From contig JARRKC010000004.1 of assembly GCA_037388505.1 (NCBI GenBank), positions 62,001 to 126,000 on the forward strand: 64,000 bases of DNA, given 5' to 3'. Shown one piece after another: positions 34,457 to 42,217 of the stretch. Each line of letters starts with the position of its first letter. The stretch's first letter is position 1. The notes beneath the pieces are model-generated. The model was not told the origin of the DNA. It saw only the letters and a program-made list of their open reading frames with translations, and searched no databases. The position numbers and the translations under genes were made by a program. Origin of the DNA: JARRKC01 sp037388505. Its GTDB lineage: Bacteria; Acidobacteriota; UBA6911; RPQK01; JAPXNP01.

Positions 34457-35242
34457 ATGACGAGAACAACTCTGAACACCCTGTTCCTTGTCGTTTCACT
34501 GATCCTGGCCGCTTCGGTATCGGTTTGGGCGAAAGAAGATACCCCAGACCCCGCTCGGCAAGTCATCGATAAGGCCATTGAGGCCATGGGAGGCGATGCC
34601 TACCGCAATGTCCGAAGCGCCAACAGCCAGGGGCGTCTCTTCACCTTCTCCAAGAAGGGAAAGGGATTCGCCATGTACCAGGACTGGACGGTGTATCAGC
34701 CGATCAAGTCGCGCTTCCAGATCGGCGAGGGAAAACGGCAGCACGTGGAGATCTTCAATAGTGAACTCAACAAGGGGTGGACTCTGGACGGCGAGAACGA
34801 CATCGCCGAAATACCGGCCGACGCCGTCAAGTCCTTCATGGACGAAGCCAATGTCGATCTCGACGTGCTGCTCCACGCGCGACTCGACGAGGAGGGGATG
34901 AGCACGTTCTACTATGGGCCCAATGAGATCTCGGGAGATGGGAACTTCGAGGCGGTCGAGTTCGTCGATCGGACGAACAACTCGGCGGTCGTGTTCTTCG
35001 ATCGTGACACTCACCTGCCGTCCAAGATCGAGACACACTACACGGACAAAATGGGAGTACGGCACAAACGCGAACAGCAACGATACAACTGGCATGTGAT
35101 TGAAGGAGTGAATGTCGCACTGACCCAGGAGACGTACGTCGACGACGAGTTGTCATCCCAGCTCTTCATTCAGCAAATCACGTTCAATCCCGATCTGGCC
35201 CCCTCCCTGTTCGAGAAACCGGTGCCTGTCAAGAAGAAGTAA
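34457..35242 (+). CDS. Exported LolA/LolB-fold-like protein of unknown function
   Basis: The 261-residue protein has a signal peptide (LFLVVSLILAASVSVWA) and a mature part starting ARQVIDKAIEAMGGDAYRNVRSANSQGRLF. This opening is typical of bacterial exported proteins with an outer-membrane lipoprotein-carrier (LolA-like) half-barrel. Alternating strands follow (KGFAMYQDWTVYQP, GWTLDGENDIAEIPAD, TFYYGPNEISGDGNFEAVEFVD, HLPSKIETHY), ending FNPDLAPSLFEKPV. A role in lipid or lipoprotein handling is only suggested by the fold. It lies ahead of lpxC on the same strand. Confidence 0.7.
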   Translation: MTRTTLNTLFLVVSLILAASVSVWAKEDTPDPARQVIDKAIEAMGGDAYRNVRSANSQGRLFTFSKKGKGFAMYQDWTVYQPIKSRFQIGEGKRQHVEIFNSELNKGWTLDGENDIAEIPADAVKSFMDEANVDLDVLLHARLDEEGMSTFYYGPNEISGDGNFEAVEFVDRTNNSAVVFFDRDTHLPSKIETHYTDKMGVRHKREQQRYNWHVIEGVNVALTQETYVDDELSSQLFIQQITFNPDLAPSLFEKPVPVKKK

Positions 35243-35371
35243 CTGTTTCCATTTCGACACACTGAGTGTCGTCTGGAGCGCACAGGTGATGAGCCCGGTT
35301 CGCCGCTAAGTGATTGCAGGACCAGCACGACGTCTTCTGGTCTGAATCTTGCTGTTCTGTTTAGGGTAAGA

Positions 35372-36247
35372 ATGCAGACGACCATCGCCAAACCCGCCAG
35401 TACATCCGGAGTCGGCCTCCATACCGGTTGCCAGGTCTCCATCACACTTCGCCCCGCACCGCCCCGTACCGGGATCGTCTTTCGACGAGTCGATCTTCAC
35501 GGCTTCGAAATCGAGGCCCGCCGGAAATGGGTCTCCCGTGTCGTGCTGGCGACGACCCTCATGAAGCGTGGCGTGATGCTGTCGACCGTGGAGCACGTCC
35601 TCTCGGCGATCTATGGCTGCGGCATCGACAACCTCTACGTCGACATCGACTCTTTGGAGTTACCCATTCTGGACGGTTCCGCGCGCCCGTTCGTGGAGTT
35701 GATCGAAGCGGCCGGGATCGCCGAACAATCGGCCGAGAGAACGTTCCTGGTGGTCGAGCGGACGGTCCGCCTCGAAGAGCGCGGCAAGTTCGTGATGATC
35801 GAGCCTTCCGACCAACTTTCCATCAGCTATGCCATCGATTTTGACCATCCCGCCATCGGTCGTCAGTCGATCGATCTCGTCCTGACGCGCAAGAGCTATA
35901 CCCAGGAAATCGCATTTGCGCGCACTTTCGGCTTCTACAGGGAGGTCGAGGACCTGCGCAGGAAGGGGCTGATCCGTGGCGGCAGTCTGGAGAACGCCGT
36001 TGTGCTCGACGAATCGGGCGTCATGAACGGCGAACTGAGGGCGCCCGATGAATTCGTCCGGCATAAGGTCCTCGACCTGATCGGCGATGTTTCGCTGTGT
36101 GGCTTTCCCCTGCTGGGCCGGATCACGGCATATCGGGCCGGTCACTCGCTGCATACCAATCTGGCGACCAAGATTTCCCGCAGCGAGGGTACGGTCCGGC
36201 GAGTCGCCGAGTCGGAACTGCAGTTGGGCGAAGCGGTCAATCTCTGA
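35372..36247 (+). CDS. lpxC: UDP-3-O-acyl-N-acetylglucosamine deacetylase
   Basis: LpxC catalyses the committed step of lipid A synthesis, a zinc-dependent deacetylation in the cytoplasm. The 291-residue protein is a normal LpxC length. Hallmarks are SGVGLHTG, STVEHVLSAIYGCGIDN (zinc His75), ILDGSARPFVELI, ARTFGFYREVEDLRRKGLIRGGSLENAVVLDE, RHKVLDLIGDVSL (zinc His231 and Asp235) and GHSLH (catalytic His258). Its presence shows a lipid A-containing outer membrane. An AGGG precedes the ATG. The other lipid A genes are not in the window, so it stands apart from an lpx operon. Confidence 0.96.
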   Translation: MQTTIAKPASTSGVGLHTGCQVSITLRPAPPRTGIVFRRVDLHGFEIEARRKWVSRVVLATTLMKRGVMLSTVEHVLSAIYGCGIDNLYVDIDSLELPILDGSARPFVELIEAAGIAEQSAERTFLVVERTVRLEERGKFVMIEPSDQLSISYAIDFDHPAIGRQSIDLVLTRKSYTQEIAFARTFGFYREVEDLRRKGLIRGGSLENAVVLDESGVMNGELRAPDEFVRHKVLDLIGDVSLCGFPLLGRITAYRAGHSLHTNLATKISRSEGTVRRVAESELQLGEAVNL

Positions 36248-36263
36248 CCGGACAACCGAGCAT

Positions 36264-36384
36264 TATGGGACGGCCTGGGACCTATAGGACCAATAGGACA
36301 TAGGACTCATGGGCATCCAGGCTCGAGGTCGTGCATGGCCGGAATCCGGTCGCATATGTCCGATAGGTCTCAGGCTGTCCCATA
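36264..36384. repeat. 27-bp imperfect dyad element with TAGGAC motifs
   Basis: The left arm 36264-36290 pairs with 36358-36384 with one mismatch and two G-U pairs, leaving a 67-nt loop. The left side carries TAGGAC three times (36285-36306). A smaller hairpin GTTCT...AGAAC follows at 36385-36400. It lies between lpxC and the amidase gene and ends ~45 bases before the amidase -10 box. Confidence 0.8.
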
Positions 36385-36432
36385 GTTCTCTCTTCAGAAC
36401 ACCCCGGCACTATCTCACTGCCCATCGTTGAC

Positions 36433-36438
36433 TATAAT
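36433..36438 (+). promoter_or_regulatory. -10 box of a leaderless start (amidase gene)
   Basis: A consensus TATAAT lies six bases before the ATG at 36445, directly preceded by TTGAC. There is no Shine-Dalgarno sequence between box and start. Confidence 0.6.
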
Positions 36439-36444
36439 GGGACG

Positions 36445-37950
36445 ATGTTTCAAGGGCGACCGTATCGTCACACGATTCGCTGGGCTACCGGCCTGTTGGT
36501 CGCCGGCTGCCTTCTTGCGGCGGGTTTCTCCAGTGACCTTCGTCTCCAGATCGGAACTTCGAAACGGACGGTCGAGGAGCACGATCGCAACGGTCAGCCC
36601 TTCTACAGCCTCAGCCAACTGTCACGGGCCCTGGGATTGAGCCTCGAAGCTCAGGGTGGAGTCGCCCGTCTCAGTGGCAGCCGCGGCACGATCGTGTTGA
36701 CCTCGGACCGTCCGCTGGTGCGGGTTGGCGACGAATACGTGCTGCTGTCCCACCCCGTCTGGCGCAGGGGTTCAAACGGCTGGTACGTGCCTGCGGACTT
36801 TCTGGACAAGGTTCTCCCCTCATTGCTCGACCGTCGGCTGGTTCGTACCGGCGACAGATCCTATCAAATCGAGGCGATCGATCAGAATCGGGTCACCGTA
36901 CAGACCTTCGATTATCCGGACCATATTTCCGTCGTCTTTCAGGGCAGTCGTCCCATGGATGCGCAGGTTCGGGAGTTCCATGACTACCTCAGCATCTCGT
37001 TCGGAGATTCTCTCGTAAGGCCCGGCCCCATGGGCCCGTCTCCCGATCGGAGTCTGGTCCAATCGATCGATTTCGCATCTCAGGAAGCCTTGGGCGCTTT
37101 CCGGATTCGAAAAGGGCGCAGTTTCGGACGCTACCTGGAGCATCGTCTGGATGATCCCCCCCGGGTTGTGCTCGACATCTACGGGACATCGCCCGCGGTT
37201 GCGTCAGCGGCAGGACCTTCTTCGAGCGGACCTTTGGACCGCCCTGCGGCCACGCCAACGACGGACCACGCGGCCCCCACCGTGAATCCACCCAGCGCGG
37301 ACCTCCAGACAGCCGAAGGCGGCGTGGTCATCGACCCCGGGCATGGGGGAGTCGACTACGGGGTCAACGTCAATCCCGATGTCGTGGAAAAGGTGCTGAC
37401 TCTGGAACTGTCACAACTCATCGGACAGAAGTTGCAGCTTGCAGGCGAACGGCTCCACCTGACCCGCGGCCGCGATGTCGACCTTGATCTGGAGCGGCGA
37501 AGTGCTGTGGCCAACTTCTACCACGCCGCAGCGTTCATTGCGATTCATGCAGGGGGAGCCCCCACCGATGCCATGCGGGGTCCTGTCGTCTATGTCTACG
37601 AACCCCCCTCGGAGATCGAAACCGATGTCCGCCACTCCTCCGGGAAGAAGGCTCCGAAAGACACTCCTGCGCTGGTGCCCTGGCGATTGGCGCAACTTCC
37701 ATATCTGGATGACAGCCGGCGCCTCGCCGGCATATTGCAGCGCCATCTCAACACCCTGTTCGAGACGACAAACTCGGTCTGTGCGGCACCCGTGGCCGTC
37801 CTGGGGCCGGTTCAGGCGCCCGCGGTCGTCATCGAAGTGGGCTTCCTGACAAATGAAAAGGATGTCGAATTGCTCGCCAAACCTGAGTTTCGGGAGCAGG
37901 TGTCCGATTCGATCGCGCGAAGCCTTGCAGAATTCCTGAGGTCGCGATGA
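36445..37950 (+). CDS. N-acetylmuramoyl-L-alanine amidase (Amidase_3) with AMIN-like domain
   Basis: This envelope enzyme cleaves the bond between muramic acid and the stem peptide, as in daughter-cell separation. The 501-residue protein has a signal or anchor (TGLLVAGCLLAAGF). A copper-amine-oxidase-N-like domain follows (about 35-130, FYSLSQLSRALGL), then an AMIN-like region (about 145-250, RYLEHRLDDPPRVVLDIYG) and a Pro-rich linker. The zinc amidase domain has GVVIDPGHGGVDYG (His300), VVEKVLTLELSQLI (Glu), FIAIHAGGAP (His) and VVIEVGFLTNEKD (catalytic Glu). The usual SIHANA reads AIHAGG here. It overlaps the next gene by four bases and heads an operon with gerMN, rph and rdgB. Confidence 0.92.
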   Translation: MFQGRPYRHTIRWATGLLVAGCLLAAGFSSDLRLQIGTSKRTVEEHDRNGQPFYSLSQLSRALGLSLEAQGGVARLSGSRGTIVLTSDRPLVRVGDEYVLLSHPVWRRGSNGWYVPADFLDKVLPSLLDRRLVRTGDRSYQIEAIDQNRVTVQTFDYPDHISVVFQGSRPMDAQVREFHDYLSISFGDSLVRPGPMGPSPDRSLVQSIDFASQEALGAFRIRKGRSFGRYLEHRLDDPPRVVLDIYGTSPAVASAAGPSSSGPLDRPAATPTTDHAAPTVNPPSADLQTAEGGVVIDPGHGGVDYGVNVNPDVVEKVLTLELSQLIGQKLQLAGERLHLTRGRDVDLDLERRSAVANFYHAAAFIAIHAGGAPTDAMRGPVVYVYEPPSEIETDVRHSSGKKAPKDTPALVPWRLAQLPYLDDSRRLAGILQRHLNTLFETTNSVCAAPVAVLGPVQAPAVVIEVGFLTNEKDVELLAKPEFREQVSDSIARSLAEFLRSR

Positions 37951-38561
37951 AGAAAGACTACAAGTGGGCGGCGGTGGCCATCCTGTTGGTCGTCGTGGCG
38001 GCTTACATGGCTTACAGCCTGTTCCTGTCGGAGCGGCTTCGCCATCGAGACGTCGAGCAGGCGGCCTCCCAACAGCAGGCTCCGGAGATTCCCGTCATCG
38101 ACAAGGAAGGCGCAGCACAGATTCCGATCAAGCTCTTCCTCTATCACTCCGGTGAACCGATCGGTAGTGAGCAGTTCCTCGAAGAGCAGGAGCGCGACGT
38201 CTACAAGGTCGATGACCCCGTCTTGATGGCACGGCAGATTCTGCAGGAGCTGTTCAAAGACCCCAGGCCTCCCGAGGACGTCACGAACCCGGATGAAGAG
38301 CCGCCGAAGCCCTGGGTTTTCACATCGGTCCGACTACGACACGTCTATATCCTGGACGATGGGACGGCAGTGATCGATCTGGGGTTCGAACAGGGCCAGC
38401 CTTTTCCGAGGGGGATCGTCACCGAGATGGCCCTCATCGAATCCGTGACCAGATCGCTGCGCGCCAACCTGCCGCAGATCCAACAGGTTCGGTTTCTGGT
38501 CGAGGGCCGTGAGAGCGATACCCTCATGGGGCACATTTCGCTGGCGCGGTCCTTCATGTAG
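37947..38561 (+). CDS. GerMN-domain membrane protein
   Basis: The 204-residue protein has an N-terminal anchor (WAAVAILLVVVAAYMAYSLFL) and a GerMN domain (IPIKLFLYHSGE, LMARQILQELFKDP, VRLRHVYILDDGTAVIDLGFE, VTEMALIESVTRSL, VRFLVEGRESDTLMGHISLARSF). GerM contributes to cell-wall remodelling in spore formers; in other bacteria the role is unclear. Its ATG overlaps the amidase stop (ATGA), so the two are made together, consistent with a shared cell-wall role. The order gerM-rph-rdgB is also found in Bacillus. Confidence 0.88.
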   Translation: MKKDYKWAAVAILLVVVAAYMAYSLFLSERLRHRDVEQAASQQQAPEIPVIDKEGAAQIPIKLFLYHSGEPIGSEQFLEEQERDVYKVDDPVLMARQILQELFKDPRPPEDVTNPDEEPPKPWVFTSVRLRHVYILDDGTAVIDLGFEQGQPFPRGIVTEMALIESVTRSLRANLPQIQQVRFLVEGRESDTLMGHISLARSFM

Positions 38562-38564
38562 AAT
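38559..38564 (+). promoter_or_regulatory. -10 box of a leaderless start (rph)
   Basis: TAGAAT overlaps the gerMN stop codon (TAG, 38559-38561) and ends seven bases before the rph ATG at 38572. This suggests an internal, leaderless promoter for rph-rdgB within the operon. Confidence 0.45.
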
Positions 38565-38571
38565 ACGCCGA

Positions 38572-39360
38572 ATGTTGACACGATCGGATGGTCGCCGTCC
38601 CGACCAGCTTCGACCACTGGTCATCTCCCCCGACTACAGCATCTATGCCGAAGGGTCGGCTTTGATCGAGTGCGGCTCGACGCGAGTCGTCTGCACGGCC
38701 AGCGTCGAAGATCGCGTTCCCCCTTTTCGGCGGGGCACGGGGAGCGGGTGGGTGACCTCCGAATACGGCATGCTCCCTCGGTCGACCTCGAGTCGGATGA
38801 CGCGAGAGTCGTCCAAAGGGCGCCCCTCGGGCCGCACTCAAGAAATCCAGCGCATCATCGGACGTGCCTTGCGTTCGGTCGTCGATCTGGACGTACTCGG
38901 GGAGCGAACGATCTGGGTCGATTGCGACGTGCTTCAGGCCGACGGCGGGACACGGACCGCATCCATCACTGGGGCGTTCGTAGCGCTGGCGCTGGCGACG
39001 CAGAAGATGCGGACCGAAGGCCTCATCGGCCGCTCGCCTCTGCTCGACTATCTGGCTGCGATCAGCGTGGGTGTCGTCGGCGACGTGGTGATGCTCGACC
39101 TCGCCTACGGCGAAGACTCGACTGCAGAAGTGGACATGAATGTCGTGATGACAGGTTCCGGATCGTTCGTCGAGGTGCAGGGAACGGCGGAGGGGATGCC
39201 GTTCGATCGTTCGCGACTCGATGCAATGCTCGACCTGGCCGGACAGGGCATCAACGCGCTGGTGAAGGCTCAACGCGATGTCCTGGGTTGCCGCTTCGGC
39301 GATCCGTCGGCCATACTTCAGGAAGGCTCGGTTGCGATTTCTTCTGGCGACCCTGAATAA
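38572..39360 (+). CDS. rph: Ribonuclease PH
   Basis: This phosphorolytic 3'-5' exoribonuclease trims tRNA precursors. The 262-residue protein has RSDGRRPDQLRPLVI, YAEGSALIECGSTRVVCTASVED, the RGTGSGWVTSEYGMLPRST loop, RTQEIQRIIGRALRSVVDL (phosphate-binding Arg), ERTIWVDCDVLQADGGTRTASITGAFVAL and EVDMNVVMTGSGSFVEVQGTAEG. It is about 20 residues longer than E. coli RNase PH. The ATG at 38572 lies seven bases after TAGAAT. Its 3' end overlaps rdgB by 29 bases. Confidence 0.95.
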   Translation: MLTRSDGRRPDQLRPLVISPDYSIYAEGSALIECGSTRVVCTASVEDRVPPFRRGTGSGWVTSEYGMLPRSTSSRMTRESSKGRPSGRTQEIQRIIGRALRSVVDLDVLGERTIWVDCDVLQADGGTRTASITGAFVALALATQKMRTEGLIGRSPLLDYLAAISVGVVGDVVMLDLAYGEDSTAEVDMNVVMTGSGSFVEVQGTAEGMPFDRSRLDAMLDLAGQGINALVKAQRDVLGCRFGDPSAILQEGSVAISSGDPE

Positions 39361-39925
39361 AGGTAAACTGCGAGAGCTCCAGGCGGTTCTGGCGGACCTT
39401 GGAATCGAGTTGGTCTCCCTCGACGACTTTCCCGACGTGCCCGAGGCCGTCGAGGACGGAGAGACCTTCGCGGAGAACGCCCGCAAGAAGGCGATCCACT
39501 ACCGGCGTTTCACATCGCTGCCTACGATCGCCGACGATTCGGGTCTCGTGGTCGACGCACTCGGCGGTCGACCTGGCGTTTACTCGGCACGTGTGGCTCC
39601 CGACGATCCTTCTCGGATCCGCACCGTCTTGGACGCCCTCGAGCAGGTCGGCTCCGGGGCTTCTCGCCGCGGTCGTTTCGTCTGCGCTCTCTGCGCGATC
39701 CTTGATGAAGATCACCCTGTCGAGGTCGAGGGAAGCGTGGAGGGAACGATCACGAGGGAGCCGCGGGGCAACCGGGGATTCGGCTACGATCCGATCTTCT
39801 TCTATGAACCGTTCGGCAGAACCTTTGCCGAGCTCACGGCCGCGGAGAAGAATACTGTCTCCCACCGGGCTGTCGCGCTCCGGAAGTTGAAGGCGCGGCT
39901 CCGTGAAAAGCTGGAGAAACCCTGA
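39332..39925 (+). CDS. rdgB: XTP/dITP diphosphatase (non-canonical purine NTP pyrophosphatase)
   Basis: The enzyme removes dITP and XTP from the nucleotide pool. The 197-residue protein starts at a TTG inside rph with AAGG upstream (MRFLLATLNKGKLRELQ). It has the HAM1 signature: TLNKGKLREL, EDGETFAENARKKAIHY, TIADDSGLVVDALGGRPGVYSARVA, REPRGNRGFGYDPIFFYEPFGRTFAEL and KNTVSHRAVALRKL. It is coupled to rph by overlap, as in other phyla. Confidence 0.95.
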   Translation: MRFLLATLNKGKLRELQAVLADLGIELVSLDDFPDVPEAVEDGETFAENARKKAIHYRRFTSLPTIADDSGLVVDALGGRPGVYSARVAPDDPSRIRTVLDALEQVGSGASRRGRFVCALCAILDEDHPVEVEGSVEGTITREPRGNRGFGYDPIFFYEPFGRTFAELTAAEKNTVSHRAVALRKLKARLREKLEKP

Positions 39926-40005
39926 CGCACTGATCCGTGCAGATCCGAACCCGAACGGAGTGAGGGACCCCCTGCACAGCCGCCGACTCCCTGACGTTCA
40001 CGCAC

Positions 40006-42084
40006 TCAAACGTCCGCGTCGACCGTGGGCACGGACAGCTGACGGGCCAGCACGTCCGGATCAGCGGTGGGCTCCCGGCAGGTGTAGGACTCGCACACAT
40101 AGGCCGTTGCCCACCCCGGCACCGGAGCGCGCCCTTGAAGAAGTGGCAATACAGGCTCTCTCACGGCGTCCCCGGCGGTAGCCAGAACCTGAACGGCCCG
40201 GGGCAGAAAATGCCGTCGAAGAACCCGAACCAACGGCTCTCTTTCCGACGGCTCACCGATGATTACGACTTCCTGCACGGGCCCGACCTGGAAGTCCGCT
40301 GCGCACAGCCAGTTGCTGAAGGCATCCGGATAGTGAGTCAAAGCGGTTCCCATGCGCTCGAGCATCCGGCCGGCGATCTCTCGGAACTGCCTCTCCCCGA
40401 CCAGTTCGGACAGCACGAGCAGATTGTGGAGGGTCGTCGAATTTCCGCTCGGGAGAGCATTGTCGAAGTGCTCCCTCGGCCGAATCAGGAGTCTCTCGTG
40501 ATCCGAAGATGTGAAGAAGAAATCCGCTCCCGACTCGTTCCAGAACCGGTCGATCTGTGTCCGCGTCAGCGACAGCGCCTGCTCGAGCCAGGTGCGGTCG
40601 CCCGTGATCTCGAAGAGTTTCAGCAGACCGGCGGCGACGTTGGCATAGTCGTCCAAATAGCCGTTCACCCGTGCGGTTCCCGCGCGCCACGTTCGATACA
40701 GCCTCCCTCCTTCGAGCATCTGTTCGCAGAGAAATCGCGCAGCAGCAAGAGCCATTTCCAGATAGCGCGGCTCGCCCAACACGAAGGCAGCCTCGGCGAA
40801 CGAACGGAGCATGAGCCCATTCCAGGACGCCAGGACCTTATCGTCGAGCGCCGGCCGAACGCGGTTCTCGCGTTCCGCCAAAAGGCGCTGTCGGCATCGA
40901 TCGAGGATTCGAGACAGTTCTTCGATCGTCATGCCTCGTTCCCCGGCCATGGCCTCGCGCTCTCGACGCTGATGCAGGATATTGGCTCCCTCCCAGTTTC
41001 CGGTCGGCTCGACGCCGTAGAATTCTGAGACGAGCCCCGCCTGTTCAGACCCCAGGATGCCCTCGATCTCGGCAGCGGACCACACATAGAAACGCCCTTC
41101 CTGGCCCTCGCTGTCCGCATCCTCCGCTGTGTAGAATCCCCCCGCTGGATCGGTCATCCTGCGGATCACGTAGGACAGAGTTTCCCGCACGATCCGGCGA
41201 TAGCGGGGCCGGCCCGTGACCTGAAAGGCGGCCAGGTAAACGCGGCTCAGCAGCGCATTGTCGTAGAGCATCTTCTCGAAGTGAGGCACGAACCATCGTT
41301 CATCCGTGGAATACCGGTGAAAACCTCCGCCAAGATGGTCGTAGATCCCACCCCGGGCCATGCTATCCAGAGTCAGAGTCACGGCATCGAGCAGACGCCG
41401 ATCCCGACTTCGGTCGTAGGTCCGCAGCAAAAGCTCCAGCGACATGGCGGCAGGAAACTTGGGGGCAGTGCCGAATCCTCCGTACCGGTGGTCCAGGCGC
41501 TCAACCAGCTTGTTCGCTGCGGTTACCAGGGCCGTCTCGTCGAGAGCCGTCCCCCCTCCGGCCTTGAGATAGGACATCTGTTCAAGAGCCGCCGCAATCT
41601 TGGGGCGATCGACGTCGATCGTATCGCGTCGGTTCCGATAGAAATCGGAGACGCTCTGCAGGACTCTGGGGAAACCGGGGCGTCCCGGTGCGTCGCGTGG
41701 CGGGAAGTAGGTGCCTCCATAGAAGGGCACGAGCCTCGGAGTCAGAAAGACAGTCAGAGGCCATCCACCGTGGCCTGAGCTGGCCTGCACGTAGGTCATG
41801 TAGATCGAATCCAGATCGGGGCGCTCTTCTCGATCCACTTTGATGTTGATGAACCGCTCGTTCATCTGGCGCGCAATTGCCTCGTTTTCGAACGACTCCC
41901 GCTCCATGACATGGCACCAATGGCAGCTCGAATAACCGATGCTCAGGAGTATCGGCTTGTCTTCGTCGCGGGCGCGCTGCAACGCCTCCTCACCCCATGG
42001 GAACCAGTCGACGGGATTGTGGGCATGTTGACGCAAATAGGGACTCGACTCGTGGATCAGGCGATTCGACCGGGCGGGAGACAT
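40006..42084 (-). CDS. DUF255 thioredoxin-fold protein (YyaL/spermatogenesis-associated 20 family)
   Basis: The 692-residue protein starts NRLIHESSPYLRQHAHNPVDWFPWGEEAL, the family hallmark. A thioredoxin-like domain holds SCHWCHVM (CxxC), followed by FINIKVDREERPDLDSIYM and GHGGWPLTVFLTP. The rest is an (alpha/alpha) barrel of the six-hairpin glycosidase or epimerase type (FHRYSTDERWFVPHFEKMLYDNALL, DADSEGQEGRFYVWS, NGLMLRSFAEAA). The biochemical role is unknown despite wide conservation. The start follows TACAAT by seven bases, with no ribosome site. Confidence 0.92.
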   Translation of the reverse strand: MSPARSNRLIHESSPYLRQHAHNPVDWFPWGEEALQRARDEDKPILLSIGYSSCHWCHVMERESFENEAIARQMNERFINIKVDREERPDLDSIYMTYVQASSGHGGWPLTVFLTPRLVPFYGGTYFPPRDAPGRPGFPRVLQSVSDFYRNRRDTIDVDRPKIAAALEQMSYLKAGGGTALDETALVTAANKLVERLDHRYGGFGTAPKFPAAMSLELLLRTYDRSRDRRLLDAVTLTLDSMARGGIYDHLGGGFHRYSTDERWFVPHFEKMLYDNALLSRVYLAAFQVTGRPRYRRIVRETLSYVIRRMTDPAGGFYTAEDADSEGQEGRFYVWSAAEIEGILGSEQAGLVSEFYGVEPTGNWEGANILHQRREREAMAGERGMTIEELSRILDRCRQRLLAERENRVRPALDDKVLASWNGLMLRSFAEAAFVLGEPRYLEMALAAARFLCEQMLEGGRLYRTWRAGTARVNGYLDDYANVAAGLLKLFEITGDRTWLEQALSLTRTQIDRFWNESGADFFFTSSDHERLLIRPREHFDNALPSGNSTTLHNLLVLSELVGERQFREIAGRMLERMGTALTHYPDAFSNWLCAADFQVGPVQEVVIIGEPSEREPLVRVLRRHFLPRAVQVLATAGDAVREPVLPLLQGRAPVPGWATAYVCESYTCREPTADPDVLARQLSVPTVDADV

Positions 42085-42091
42085 TGAGAGG

Positions 42092-42097
42092 ATTGTA
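42092..42097 (-). promoter_or_regulatory. -10 box of a leaderless start (DUF255 gene)
   Basis: Reading the minus strand, TGC-TACAAT is followed by CCTCTCA and then the ATG at 42084. The extended TGn-10 form supports a real promoter with transcription starting at about the start codon. Confidence 0.6.
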
Positions 42098-42217
42098 GCA
42101 AATGAGAGATTTACGAACGGAGATAGACGGTTTACGATTTGGATCCGGATCAAAGCAGTCCAATTTTCCTGAAGCTTCCCGGATGCACGGATCGCCATCG
42201 CGTGAGTGGGAGGGAAC

